Shown here: positions 50,101 through 58,846 of the stretch, piece by piece
How the letters are laid out: every line of letters starts with the position of its first letter
How positions within the stretch are numbered: position 1 is the first letter of the stretch
Source: Bifidobacterium sp. ESL0784
GTDB taxonomy: Bacteria > Actinomycetota > Actinomycetes > Actinomycetales > Bifidobacteriaceae
Reading direction: 5' to 3'
Length of the DNA: 64,000 bases
NCBI RefSeq assembly: GCF_029433295.1
Contig: NZ_JAQTHV010000004.1
Span: 372,001-436,000 of the forward strand
Made by a program: the position numbers and the translations under genes
The notes under the pieces: model-generated
What the model was told of the DNA's origin: nothing
Seen by the model: the letters and a program-made list of their open reading frames with translations, nothing else
The model's database searches: none

Positions 50101-51723
50101 GGCGTCGAACTGATTTCTCCGCCGCCTCACCACGACATCTACTCCATCGAGGATCTGAAACAGCTGATCTACGATGCGAAGATGGCCAACCCCAAGGCAC
50201 GAATTCACGTCAAACTCGTCTCCGAATTCGGTGTGGGCACTGTGGCGGCAGGTGTGGCCAAATGCCATGCCGACGTGGTGCTGATTTCCGGTTCCGATGG
50301 CGGTACAGGCGCGGCTCCGCTCAACGCCATCAAACATGCCGGTACCCCTTGGGAGATCGGTCTTTCCGAGACCCAGCAGACGCTGATTCTAAATGGTCTG
50401 CGCTCTCGTGTCGTGGTTCAGTGTGACGGTGAGCTCAAGACTGGCCGCGATGTGGTCATCGCAGCGTTGCTTGGTGCTGAGGAATTCGGCTTCGCTACCA
50501 CGGCGTTGATGGCCGAAGGCTGTGTCATGATGCGCGCTTGCCATCTCAACACTTGCCCGCAGGGCATCGCCACGCAGGATCCGGAGCTCCGCGCTCGTTA
50601 CACCGGCAAACCCGAATATGTGGTGAACTTCTTCATGTTCATCGCCCGCGAGGTGCGTGAACTGTTGGCACAACTCGGTTTCCATAGCATCGAAGAAGCC
50701 GTCGGCCATGTCGAATGCCTTGATCAGGACGAAGCCGTCGAGCGCTGGAAATCTAATGGTGTTGATCTGACCAATGTTCTCGCACAATCTGGTCCGACAC
50801 CCGGCACGATTTTGCATCAGACCATTCCGCAGAACCATGAGCTCGACAAGGCGCTTGACAACGAGCTCATTGGATTGGTCAAGCCCGCGCTTGACAACCG
50901 TGAACTGGTTCGTCTTGATGTGCCGATCCGCAATGTCAACCGCACCGTCGGCACGATGGTCGGCTACGAAATCACCAAGCGTTACGGTGCACAAGGCCTG
51001 CCCGACGACACCATCGATATGACCCTGCGCGGTTCCGGCGGCCAGTCCATCGGCGCATTCATCCCGCGCGGCGAGACTTTGCGCGTCTACGGTGAGGTCA
51101 ATGATTACGCGGCCAAGGGACTCTCCGGCGGACGTATCATCGTGCGTCCGGAAGACGGCCAACTCAACTTTGATCCGCACACCAACGTCATCGCCGGCAA
51201 CGTGACCGGTTTCGGCGCCACCAGCGGCGAGATGTATGTTGCCGGGCGTGCGGGCGAACGCTTTGCTGTTCGTAACGGGGGAGCCACGTTCGTCGTGGAA
51301 GGCGTGGGCGACCACGGCTGCGAATACATGACCGGAGGCACCGTCGTGGTGCTCGGCCCGACCGGACGCAACTTCGGCGCCGGTTTCTCTGGAGGCCACG
51401 CCTACGTGCTCGATCTGGATATGAATAAAGTCAATCCCGGAGCCGTCAAGTCTGATTCCCTGCTCTTCGAAGCGCTGGATGACACCGAGTCTCAGCACGT
51501 CCGTCAGATGGTCAAGAAGCATGCCGAAGAAACCGGTTCCGCTTTCGCACAAGCTCTACTTGATGATTGGGAAGTCGCGCGTTCACGCTTCACCCACGTC
51601 GTACCCAAGCAGTTCGTCGCAATGAGTGCGGCCATGGACGAGGCTCGAGCCAATAATGTCGATTTCAATGCCCCTGGAGCCTGGGACGATGTCTACGAGC
51701 ATGTGATGGAAGGAGTGGACTGA
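47137..51723 (+). CDS. gltB: Glutamate synthase, large subunit
   Basis: GltB makes glutamate from 2-oxoglutarate and glutamine. The ~1528-residue protein has the N-terminal Ntn glutaminase domain with the nucleophile Cys in EHDACGVGMVTTL, the central domain (VERPx-like), an FMN/2-oxoglutarate domain with the 3Fe-4S cysteines in CMMRACHLNTCPQGIATQ (GSDGGTGAAP upstream), and a C-terminal GxGxG beta-helix domain. Three near start codons exist: GTG at 47128, 47134 and 47137. GAGG at 47125-47128 best serves the last two, and 47137 gives the usual MTLKTP-like N-terminus. gltD overlaps the stop codon by one base. Confidence 0.95.
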   Translation: MTLKTPLDLTIHRPQGMYDPAAEHDACGVGMVTTLNKRAERKIVDDAIEVLVNLNHRGAVGAEENTGDGAGILMAMPDEFMRSVIEADLPGAGHYAAGIAFLDRDLAAASEQKRQIADIVAQEGLEVLAWRTVPTNPDGLGLQALASMPAFEMLVMASPKQDNQDSLGGLELDRKAFRVRKRAEHESGVYFASLSARTITYKGMLTTMQLTNFFPDLNDPKMKTTVAIVHSRFSTNTFPSWPLAQPFRLIAHNGEINTIQGNRNWLSAREGKLSSKLLGEFEPLLPIATPGYSDSGTFDECLELLHLAGRSLPHAVLMMLPPAWEKDDTLDPDVRAFYEYNNSLIEPWDGPADIIFTDGTLVGAQLDRNGFRPGRWQITDDGYVVLASEAGVLPETEPERIVTKGRLEPGKMFLIDTAEGRLIPDAEIKHQLATQHPYREWIKGNAVSLSDLPAREHVRHSNVSVVRRQRAFGYTQEDLKILLRPMANTGKEPIGAMGNDTPQPVLSKNSRMLFDYFTQKFAQVTNPPLDWEREEIVTSLASAIGPEPNLLEDLELSAKKIVIPNPVIDSDEMAQLKRLDRAKVLGGYYKPFVVHGLYQVAGGGKALEARLDEIFDEVDHAIAEGKNFIVLSDRDSNHTWGPIPSLLLTSAVQHHLLRTHTRTQVSMAVEAGDVREIHHVALLIAYGAACVNPYLAFESVEDLARGGFLDVDAKTGVENLRKALSVGVLKIMSKMGVSTIMSYRGAQLFEAVGLNQDVIDKYFTGTTSRVGGIGLDEIAEEVAVRHRVAYPNQWTATPHRRLRIGGQYKWRRTGEDHLNDPESVFLLQQATQRGDYGLFKRYSQHVNDTSNRLMTLRGLMKFTGNRKPIAIEEVEPESEIVKRFSTGAMSYGSISQEAHETLAIAMNSIGARSNSGEGGESDDRIADPMRSSRIKQIASARFGVTSDYLVHATDLQIKLAQGAKPGEGGHLPGAKVPPWIATVRHATPGVELISPPPHHDIYSIEDLKQLIYDAKMANPKARIHVKLVSEFGVGTVAAGVAKCHADVVLISGSDGGTGAAPLNAIKHAGTPWEIGLSETQQTLILNGLRSRVVVQCDGELKTGRDVVIAALLGAEEFGFATTALMAEGCVMMRACHLNTCPQGIATQDPELRARYTGKPEYVVNFFMFIAREVRELLAQLGFHSIEEAVGHVECLDQDEAVERWKSNGVDLTNVLAQSGPTPGTILHQTIPQNHELDKALDNELIGLVKPALDNRELVRLDVPIRNVNRTVGTMVGYEITKRYGAQGLPDDTIDMTLRGSGGQSIGAFIPRGETLRVYGEVNDYAAKGLSGGRIIVRPEDGQLNFDPHTNVIAGNVTGFGATSGEMYVAGRAGERFAVRNGGATFVVEGVGDHGCEYMTGGTVVVLGPTGRNFGAGFSGGHAYVLDLDMNKVNPGAVKSDSLLFEALDDTESQHVRQMVKKHAEETGSAFAQALLDDWEVARSRFTHVVPKQFVAMSAAMDEARANNVDFNAPGAWDDVYEHVMEGVD

Positions 51724-53264
51724 TGAGCGACCCCAAAGGATTTCTGAAAGTACGTACCCGCCACGAGGCGCAGGACCGTCCGGTCGCTGAACGTATCCAC
51801 GATTGGAAAGATGTGCACGCCCAATCTGGCTTCCAGCCATGGACCAAGGAACAGGCCGCACGCTGCATGGACTGTGGTACGCCGTTCTGCATGACGGGCT
51901 GCCCGTTGGGTAACATCATCCCGGACTTCAATGATCTGGTCCGTCAGGGCCAGTGGGAAGAAGCCTACCGGCGACTTTCCATGACTAACAATTTCCCCGA
52001 AGTCACTGGCCTGATCTGCCCAGCACCCTGTGAGCAGGCTTGCGTTTTGGGTATTCATCAGCCTGCCACGATGATCAAGGCAGACGAACAGACCATTATC
52101 GACCAAGCTTGGAAACTCGATTATGTCAAGCCGATGCCGCCGCAACGCCTCACCGACATGACCATCGCCATCGTCGGCTCAGGCCCCGCAGGACTCGCCT
52201 GCGCGCAGCAGCTGACTCGAGCCGGCCACACCGTCGTCGTCTATGAGCGTGACGACGAAATCGGCGGCCTCATGCGTTACGGAATTCCGTCCTTCAAACT
52301 CGACAAGCACCTGATCGACCGGCGCATCGAGCAGATGGGAGCCGAAGGCACCGTCTTCCGCACCAATATGGAAATCGGCAAGGATGTGAGCTGGGACGAG
52401 TTGCGTTCGCGTTATGACGCCGTGGTCGTCGCCATTGGTTCCGGCGTGCCCCGCGATGTGAACGTGCCTGGCCGCGAACTTGACGGCATCCACTTCGCCA
52501 TGGACTTCCTGCCGGATGCCAACCGTCGCTGTGAAGGCAAGGTGCCAATCAACAACATCGATGCCAACGGCAAAAAAGTCGTCATCATCGGTGGCGGCGA
52601 CACCGGCTCGGACTGCCTGGGAACCGCCATCCGCCAGGGTGCCACGAGCATCACCGTCCTGCAGATCAATCCCAAAGAGCCAAGCGTCCGCCCAGACAGC
52701 CAGCCATGGCCGACCTACGCGCGTCTCTACCAGCCGACCACCTCGATGGAGGAAGGCGGCACCTACGAATACAACACGGATACCGTCGGCTTCACCGGGG
52801 TTGAGGAAGTTGCGGCAACCGAGCGTGTGACGCTGGACGACACCGGTTTGGCAAGCGGTTTTGTAGCCGACGAATCCGGCCACGTCACCGGTGTCAAGGT
52901 CATCGATGTCGGAAACACTCCGGACGGCAAACGTGGGCGTGTTCCCGGAACCGAACGAATTATCGACGCCGATTTGGTTCTGATCTCAACCGGTTTCCTC
53001 CATCCCAATACCGAGACCCTGCTTGATCAGTTGCCGGTAGAACTTGATCAACGCGGCAATGTGGCTCGCAACAAGCAATTCGAGACCAGCCAGGACGGCG
53101 TCTTCGTATGCGGCGATGCCGGTCGCGGCCAAAGCCTTGTGGTCTGGGCGATAGCCGAAGGTCGCAGTTGTGCTTCCGCCGTCGACCGCTTCCTCAACGG
53201 TACGACCGAATTGCCGGCCCCGATCGTTTCCACCCAAAAGCCGATGGCGCTTCCGAAGATCTGA
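51723..53264 (+). CDS. gltD: Glutamate synthase, small subunit
   Basis: GltD transfers electrons from NADPH via FAD and two 4Fe-4S clusters to GltB. The 513-residue protein has N-terminal cluster cysteines in RCMDCGTPFCMTGCPLGN and ICPAPCEQACVLG, the FAD fold VGSGPAGLACAQQL and the NADPH fold IGGGDTGSDCLG, and the C-terminal VCGDAGRGQSLVVWAIAEGR. The ATG overlaps the gltB stop (TGATG), so expression is coupled. Confidence 0.95.
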   Translation: MSDPKGFLKVRTRHEAQDRPVAERIHDWKDVHAQSGFQPWTKEQAARCMDCGTPFCMTGCPLGNIIPDFNDLVRQGQWEEAYRRLSMTNNFPEVTGLICPAPCEQACVLGIHQPATMIKADEQTIIDQAWKLDYVKPMPPQRLTDMTIAIVGSGPAGLACAQQLTRAGHTVVVYERDDEIGGLMRYGIPSFKLDKHLIDRRIEQMGAEGTVFRTNMEIGKDVSWDELRSRYDAVVVAIGSGVPRDVNVPGRELDGIHFAMDFLPDANRRCEGKVPINNIDANGKKVVIIGGGDTGSDCLGTAIRQGATSITVLQINPKEPSVRPDSQPWPTYARLYQPTTSMEEGGTYEYNTDTVGFTGVEEVAATERVTLDDTGLASGFVADESGHVTGVKVIDVGNTPDGKRGRVPGTERIIDADLVLISTGFLHPNTETLLDQLPVELDQRGNVARNKQFETSQDGVFVCGDAGRGQSLVVWAIAEGRSCASAVDRFLNGTTELPAPIVSTQKPMALPKI

Positions 53265-53290
53265 AACTCCCATGGGCCCAAGAAGTCCCG

Positions 53291-53317
53291 GTCCAAACCG
53301 CTTGGCAGGGTTTGGAC
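53291..53317 (+). terminator. Hairpin after gltD
   Basis: GTCCAAACC (53291-53299) and GGTTTGGAC (53309-53317) form a 9-bp stem with a 9-nt loop. It is followed by TAAAA rather than a T run, so it may be a partial terminator or processing stem. Confidence 0.5.
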
Positions 53318-53361
53318 TAAAATCGGACCAGGAAAGAAATTCAAAGCCGAAAGGAACTGAG

Positions 53362-53814
53362 ATGCCGAATCGCGCCGAACGTAGGGCCCAAGCCAAGCGC
53401 AACCGTCAAGGAGTGCCGCAACCCAACCAGCCGCAAAATCGTGGCCGTGGCGGTTTAATCGACGAGTATTCGCTGCAGGAGCGTAGCCGTCGTCTCGAAG
53501 AGAACGGCGGTACCGAATGGAAGCCCAAGGCCGAGAAGCTTGCGGCGCCGGCGGAGAACCTCGACCCGAACTACAGCGACCCGAAGGTCATGAAAGCCCC
53601 GCATTCGCTGCACCAGTGGTTCAGGATCGTCAGTTGGACACTGATTGTCCTTTCCGGCATTGCATTTGCGGTCCTGATGTGGGTTCCCAAGCATCCGTTG
53701 TGGTTGATTGTCACTGTTTCCGTCATTTTTGTGGTCGGTGTGCTGAGCCTCTTCTTCACGGCTGGTAATTATCGTCACAACCCGAACCTCGATTCCAACG
53801 GCACCGCCATTTGA
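53362..53814 (+). CDS. Small membrane protein of unknown function
   Basis: A 150-residue protein. The first ~75 residues are hydrophilic (PNRAERRAQAKRNRQGVPQ), then two transmembrane helices at about 90-110 and 115-135. The pattern is widespread in bifidobacteria-like proteins but I do not recognise a function. The open frame extends upstream to 53170, but AAAGGA precedes the ATG at 53362 and the upstream codons overlap gltD. Confidence 0.75.
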   Translation: MPNRAERRAQAKRNRQGVPQPNQPQNRGRGGLIDEYSLQERSRRLEENGGTEWKPKAEKLAAPAENLDPNYSDPKVMKAPHSLHQWFRIVSWTLIVLSGIAFAVLMWVPKHPLWLIVTVSVIFVVGVLSLFFTAGNYRHNPNLDSNGTAI

Positions 53815-53876
53815 GGGCACGTCGAGCGTGCAAGCATTATCCAACAGTGATAAGCGCATAAGGTTGATTGACACGT

Positions 53877-55100
53877 ATGAAAATTGATTTGCTGACCCGC
53901 GAATATCCTCCGCATATCTACGGCGGTGCCGGCGTTCATGTCGAGGAACTGTCGAAAGTGCTTGCGGAACGTGCCGAAGTTACGGTGCGGGCTTTCGACG
54001 GGCCACGAAGACCTGATGAAATCCCGCAAGTACCTGGCGGCGGTTTGCATGTGGTCGGCTATGAGGTGCCCCGGGAATTATCACAAGATAATATGGCTTT
54101 GCAGACCTTTGGCGTGGACCTTCAGATGGCCAACGATGTCGATGGCGACATTGCCCATGCCCATACGTGGTATGCGTGTCTAGCTGGGAGATTGGCCCAA
54201 CGGTTGCATGAAATTCCGCTGGTCGTCACCGCGCATAGCCTTGAACCCTTCCGTCCTTGGAAACGTGACCAGCTTGGCGGCGGCTATAACCTGAGTTCCT
54301 GGGCGGAACGAGATGCTTTCACTCATGCAGACCGTGTCATTGCGGTTTCAGAAGGCATGAAAGAGGATATTCATACCGCCTATCCATCCATCGATACGGA
54401 GAAAATTTCCGTCGTCCACAATGGCATCACCGTTTCCGATTTTGCCACTCCTAGCCCTGATGATCCGGGCTGGAGAGTCTTCGAGCGTTACCATATCGAC
54501 CGCAGCAAGCCGACGCTGCTTTTCGTCGGCCGTGTGACAAGGCAGAAAGGTCTGCCATATCTTCTGCGGGCTCTTCATCTGATCGACAAGGACATTCAGG
54601 TCGTTCTCTGCGCCGGCGCCCCGGATACTGAGGAGCTTGGCGCCGAGGTGCGTTCCTCATTCGCGGAACTCAAAGCCGAACGCGGTAACATCATCTGGAT
54701 TGGGGAAATGTTGCCGCGCCCGGAGCTCAATGCTCTTGAACACGGCTGCAACGCATTTGTCTGTCCGAGTATCTACGAGCCTCTCGGCATCGTCAATCTT
54801 GAGGCCATGGCGTGTGGCCTTCCGGTGGTCGCCAGTGCTACGGGCGGGATTCCCGAAGTCGTGGTCGACGGGGTCACTGGTTATCTGGTGCCGATAGAGC
54901 AGAAGCGTGACGGCAGCGGCACGCCGATACATCCTGATGATTTCGTGCACGACATGGCGGCGGCCATCGATCGTCTCATGTCTGATCCGGAGCGTGCCAA
55001 GGCAATGGGCCGGGCGGGCTTCAAGCGTGCACGTGACGAATTCAGCTGGGAACGCATCGCCGACGAGACGATGGACGTCTATCGTGAAGTGCTGCGTTGA
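53877..55100 (+). CDS. glgA: Glycogen synthase (actinobacterial GlgA type), GT4/GT5 fold
   Basis: A 407-residue glycosyltransferase of the Corynebacterium-type glycogen synthase. Motifs: KIDLLTREYPPHIYGGAGVHVEELSKVLAE at the N-terminus, FVGRVTRQKGLPYLL and the nucleotide-sugar region VCPSIYEPLGIVNLEAMACGLPVVASATGGIPEVV. It adds glucose from a nucleotide sugar, probably the ADP-glucose made by GlgC, to the growing glucan. A TTG at 53868 (AAGG 4 bases upstream) is possible; the ATG at 53877 gives the usual start but the ribosome site is 13 bases away. The choice is uncertain by three residues. Confidence 0.85.
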   Translation: MKIDLLTREYPPHIYGGAGVHVEELSKVLAERAEVTVRAFDGPRRPDEIPQVPGGGLHVVGYEVPRELSQDNMALQTFGVDLQMANDVDGDIAHAHTWYACLAGRLAQRLHEIPLVVTAHSLEPFRPWKRDQLGGGYNLSSWAERDAFTHADRVIAVSEGMKEDIHTAYPSIDTEKISVVHNGITVSDFATPSPDDPGWRVFERYHIDRSKPTLLFVGRVTRQKGLPYLLRALHLIDKDIQVVLCAGAPDTEELGAEVRSSFAELKAERGNIIWIGEMLPRPELNALEHGCNAFVCPSIYEPLGIVNLEAMACGLPVVASATGGIPEVVVDGVTGYLVPIEQKRDGSGTPIHPDDFVHDMAAAIDRLMSDPERAKAMGRAGFKRARDEFSWERIADETMDVYREVLR

Positions 55101-55216
55101 CGGATTTGTTTTGGTCATTCGGAGCAGAAATGTTAAGTTTGATATTGCAGAGGCCTTAGACTTACGCGTTTGACGCAAACCGACGGACTGACACAGATGA
55201 ACAGGAAAGGTACGAC

Positions 55217-55390
55217 ATGTTCCAGTATGTGCTGTACGCATTGATTGTTGTCATTTTCATTGTGGCAACGACGCTGTGCCTTTCCGCGGCCTTCGGCAAG
55301 AAACGAACGTTGCATACCTTCAAAATCGTCGTCGGTTGTTGCCTTTATTTCTTTGCCGTCATTCTTTTGGTGGCCAGTTTCCTCACCTGA
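55217..55390 (+). CDS. 57-residue two-helix membrane protein
   Basis: A small gene between glgA and an ABC ATPase. The ribosome site AGGAAAGG lies 6 bases before the ATG. The protein begins MFQYVLYALIVVIFIV, has a basic loop (GKKRTLHTF) and a second helix ending LLVASFLT. This gives transmembrane segments at about residues 4-24 and 37-56. SecG is of similar size and has two helices, but I do not see its sequence pattern, so the function is open. Confidence 0.6.
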   Translation: MFQYVLYALIVVIFIVATTLCLSAAFGKKRTLHTFKIVVGCCLYFFAVILLVASFLT

Positions 55391-55509
55391 GCGTACCCGT
55401 GGTCTCATCACATTATGGAACGGAGGCATTTTCCTCGAAGGCTCCGGATTAGTCTGTGAGAACAAGCAAAATCGCGCAATAGACGCATGACCACGATGAG
55501 GGGAAAAGA

Positions 55510-56370
55510 ATGAGTGAGGCCGTTTCAGCGCTGAAACTGAGCAATGTGGAATTTCGCAGGAACCGTCGTGTCATTCTGACCGACGTGAACCTTGATATCA
55601 AACAAGGCGAAAAATGGGTGCTCTTCGGCCCGAACGGCATCGGCAAGTCCAGTCTCGTGGCCATGATGGCGACCCGTGGCTTTCCTTCGGTCGGCACCGT
55701 TGATATTCTCGGCAACCGGCTTGGCAAGGTCAACGTCTTTTCCTATCGCAACCGCATCGGGCTGAGTTCCGCGGAACTGTCTCGTTCTTTCCCCAATGAT
55801 GAAGACCCGCTCGATGTCGTTTTGACGGCTTTGACCGCGACCACCGGTCGTTGGCGTGAACAGTTCACAAAGGCCGATTACGACAAGGCCCGTGGGTTCA
55901 TGGCCATGTTTGGCATCGAATACCTCGAAGGCAAACAGATGTTCAAGCTTTCGGAAGGTGAACGCACCCGCGTTTTGATTTGCCGTGCCCTGATGGGCGA
56001 CCCCGATTTGCTTATTCTTGACGAACCCACCACGGGCCTCGATTTGGGTGGTCGTGAGCTTGCGTTGCGCGCGCTGAGCGATATCGGCCGGCATGACACT
56101 GACCGTACGGTGCTGCTGGTAACGCATAGGCTTGAGGAGATCCCGCAGGGCTTCGACCATGTCGCGATTATGGGGCGTATGGCCGGAAACGAAACCGATG
56201 CCCACGCTGACAACGTGGCCGGTGCCGACCCGCAGCCGGGCACGATCATCTATACCGGCGATCTCGAGCATGGCTTTACCGCCGAACGCCTGAGCCACAT
56301 CTTCGGGCTGCCGCTTAAGGTGACCCATGATCAGGGCCGCTGGTCGGCCTATGCCATCGAAAATAATTAA
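55510..56370 (+). CDS. ABC transporter ATP-binding protein (orphan)
   Basis: A 286-residue ATPase of the YlmA/ModF-like subfamily: Walker A FGPNGIGKSSLVAMM, signature KLSEGERTRVLICRAL (Glu replaces the second Gly of LSGGQ), Walker B LLILDEPTTGLD, switch VTHRLEEIP. The C-terminal extension ends in a charged stretch (TDAHADNVAGADP). No permease gene adjoins it, so it may work with a remote partner or have a non-transport role. AGGGGAAAAG precedes the ATG. Confidence 0.88.
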   Translation: MSEAVSALKLSNVEFRRNRRVILTDVNLDIKQGEKWVLFGPNGIGKSSLVAMMATRGFPSVGTVDILGNRLGKVNVFSYRNRIGLSSAELSRSFPNDEDPLDVVLTALTATTGRWREQFTKADYDKARGFMAMFGIEYLEGKQMFKLSEGERTRVLICRALMGDPDLLILDEPTTGLDLGGRELALRALSDIGRHDTDRTVLLVTHRLEEIPQGFDHVAIMGRMAGNETDAHADNVAGADPQPGTIIYTGDLEHGFTAERLSHIFGLPLKVTHDQGRWSAYAIENN

Positions 56371-56422
56371 TTTCCGATAATATTTACTATAGAAAATAAA
56401 TAAAGAGAAGAGAGGGACAGCT

Positions 56423-57427
56423 ATGAAAGTTCTCCTATATAACATCCGTCCCGAGGGGCAGGACTATGTCGACGAATGGATGAAAAGCCATCCTGAGGAC
56501 GAATTGGTGACGACGCCGGACGACCTCACGCTCGAGACCGTCGATATGGCCAAGGACCAGGACTATGACGCTGTCAGCCTCCAGCAGGTTCCCGATGTCG
56601 CCGATGAGCGGATTTATCAGAGACTGGTCGACTATGGTGTCCACCACATCGCGCTGCGTACCGTCGGTTTCGATATTCTCAATCTCGACTATGTGAGAAA
56701 GTATCATATTCTGGTCACCCACACCCCGGCGTATTCGCCGCGCGCCGTTGCCGAGAACACGCTTGCCTCCACCATGTATCTGCTGCGCCATTACGGCCAG
56801 ATTCTCGGCAACGAACGCAAGGGCGATTTCATACGCGTTTCCGAGGAAATGAGCGACGAAATCTATCACAAGACCGTCGGCATCATCGGCGTCGGCCGCA
56901 TCGGTTCCGCCGTGGCCGAGCTCTTCCATGCGTTGGGTGCCACCGTCATCGGCAATGATCTGATCACCAACGCTGCCAACGATGCGTTCCTCGAATACAC
57001 CGATTTCGACACCGTGGTTCGTGAGGCTGATATTCTCACGCTGCACACCCCTCTTGAGCCGTATATGGTCGGCATGATCGGTGCCGAGCAGTTCAAGATG
57101 ATGAAAGACACGGCGTTCATCGTCAACCAGGCGCGTGGGCCACTCATCGATACGCAGGCTTTGATTGCGGCACTCAAGAACCGCGAGATTGCGGGGGCGG
57201 CCATTGATGTCTTCGCCGAGGAGACTGGCCTGTTCATGAAGAGATTCGACAACGAATCGCAGCTGCCGCAGTTCTACCGTGAACTTTCGGCGATGGACAA
57301 CGTCATCATCACCCCGCATTCCGCCTTCTACACCAAGACATCCGTGCGCAACATGGTCATGCACAGCATGACCGACGTCAAGCGCGTGACGGAAGGCAAG
57401 GAACCGGTCTACAAGGTGGACTGCTGA
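56423..57427 (+). CDS. D-2-hydroxyacid dehydrogenase (D-lactate dehydrogenase type)
   Basis: A 334-residue NAD-dependent D-isomer 2-hydroxyacid dehydrogenase. The Rossmann motif is VGIIGVGRIGS, the signature is FIVNQARGPLID with the catalytic Arg, AAIDVFAEETGLF carries the Glu and PHSAFYT the catalytic His. It would interconvert D-lactate (or another D-2-hydroxyacid) and the 2-oxo acid. Bifidobacteria are mainly L-lactate producers, so this enzyme is likely a secondary route or acts on other 2-oxo acids (inference). A strong terminator follows. Confidence 0.88.
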   Translation: MKVLLYNIRPEGQDYVDEWMKSHPEDELVTTPDDLTLETVDMAKDQDYDAVSLQQVPDVADERIYQRLVDYGVHHIALRTVGFDILNLDYVRKYHILVTHTPAYSPRAVAENTLASTMYLLRHYGQILGNERKGDFIRVSEEMSDEIYHKTVGIIGVGRIGSAVAELFHALGATVIGNDLITNAANDAFLEYTDFDTVVREADILTLHTPLEPYMVGMIGAEQFKMMKDTAFIVNQARGPLIDTQALIAALKNREIAGAAIDVFAEETGLFMKRFDNESQLPQFYRELSAMDNVIITPHSAFYTKTSVRNMVMHSMTDVKRVTEGKEPVYKVDC

Positions 57428-57516
57428 GATCTTCGCCAGTTTTGTCTGAGCAGTTGGCAGATATCGTTGTGTAGTCTGGCTCCAGGCATCAGTTAGATTT
57501 CAAAAAACGAATAAGG

Positions 57517-57560
57517 AATCCAAGTGCATTATCGAAAGATCGGTGTGCTTGGATTTTTTA
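57517..57560 (+). terminator. Rho-independent terminator after the D-2-hydroxyacid dehydrogenase
   Basis: AATCCAAGTGCA (57517-57528) pairs with TGTGCTTGGATT (57544-57555) over 12 bp with two wobbles. The 15-nt loop is followed by TTTTTATT. Confidence 0.9.
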
Positions 57561-57663
57561 TTGCATCGGGTTCCATCGAGGCGACGTGAGAATATAAGGC
57601 AGGATGAAATTGGCGAGCTGTAGCCCGTCATAGTTTTGTATTATGTGACGATAGGGAGTAGGT

Positions 57664-58782
57664 ATGTCGAGACGTGGGGCGCTGCAAGCAGGGGAGAAGG
57701 TCCAGTTTACGGACCGAAAAGGCAAGAAGATCACTGACCAGCTTGTCGTCGGCGGCTCCACCCAGACCGATCACGGCATCATCTTGCACGACGACGTCAT
57801 CGGTTCCAGTGAAGGTGTCATCATCACTACCGTTACTTCCAAGCGCGAAGTGCAGGTAAGTGGAGATACGCCTGGCCACGACAAGCCGAAGCCTTGGAAG
57901 GCGGCTCGCGCCATAGGTGGCTGGGATTATGCGGTGATGCGGCCGAGGCTAGCGGATTATGTGCTTTCGATGCCGCGCGGGGCTCAGATCATGTACCCGA
58001 AGGATATCGCCCAGGTCATTCAGCTCGGCGATATCCGCAGTGGTCTCAATGTGCTGGAATCCGGCGCCGGCAGCGGTGCGATGAGCTTGAACCTGCTGGA
58101 CGCTGTGGGGGAGTCCGGCCATTTGACCACTATCGAAATGCGTCCGGAATTCGCCAAAATAGCCGAGGCCAACGCGACGCTTTATTATGGCAAGCGCCCG
58201 CAATGGTGGGATTTGCTGACCGGCGATTTCGATTCTGTTGCCGGAAAATTAGCAGAAAAAATCCAATCTTTATCATCTTCTGATTCAAACGGTGGAGATG
58301 ATTTGAATTCAAATTATGCGTCCCAACCCTTTGACCGAATCGTGCTCGACATGCTTGATCCATGGAATCGGCTGGAAGAGGCCTATCGTGTCATCGCGCC
58401 CGGTGGTGTGCTGATTGCTTATATCACCACGACCACGCAGATGTCACGGTTCTGCGAGGCGTTGCGTGAGGCCGGTTGCTGGACCGAACCGGAAGTGCAG
58501 GAAACCTTCGAACGCACATGGAAGGCACAGGGCCTCGCTGTGCGTCCCGATCATCAGATGATTGGTCACACGGGCTTCCTCGTCGTCACCCGCGCCATGG
58601 CCGATGGCTTTAGCGCTCTCCACAAGCGTGACCGCGCCACCAAAGACACCGTCACCGACATTGATTCCCTGACTCCTGAACAGCAGGCCGACCGCTTGGC
58701 AGACCTCGAACTCCGAGACATCAGCGACCGCAAACTGCGCAAGGTCCTCCGCGACCTCGGTGACCAATTGGATTATCTATAA
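57664..58782 (+). CDS. trmI: tRNA (adenine-58-N1)-methyltransferase TrmI
   Basis: TrmI makes m1A58 in the T loop of tRNAs. The 372-residue protein has the N-terminal barrel (RGALQAGEKVQFTDRKGK), the actinobacterial KPWKAARAIGGWDYAVMRPRLADYVLSMPRGAQIMYPKD segment, SAM motif VLESGAGSGAMSLNLL and the IVLDMLDPWNRLEEAY acceptor-site motif. Between residues ~193 and 220 a Ser/Asn/Asp-rich AT-rich insertion (58245-58325) interrupts the methyltransferase fold. The open frame ends just before the orphan gene. Confidence 0.92.
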   Translation: MSRRGALQAGEKVQFTDRKGKKITDQLVVGGSTQTDHGIILHDDVIGSSEGVIITTVTSKREVQVSGDTPGHDKPKPWKAARAIGGWDYAVMRPRLADYVLSMPRGAQIMYPKDIAQVIQLGDIRSGLNVLESGAGSGAMSLNLLDAVGESGHLTTIEMRPEFAKIAEANATLYYGKRPQWWDLLTGDFDSVAGKLAEKIQSLSSSDSNGGDDLNSNYASQPFDRIVLDMLDPWNRLEEAYRVIAPGGVLIAYITTTTQMSRFCEALREAGCWTEPEVQETFERTWKAQGLAVRPDHQMIGHTGFLVVTRAMADGFSALHKRDRATKDTVTDIDSLTPEQQADRLADLELRDISDRKLRKVLRDLGDQLDYL

Positions 58783-58846
58783 CATTATTTTTGTTGAGTA
58801 CAATGACGATTTAAATAACTGGAGAATTCAGACAAGGAAGTTAGAT

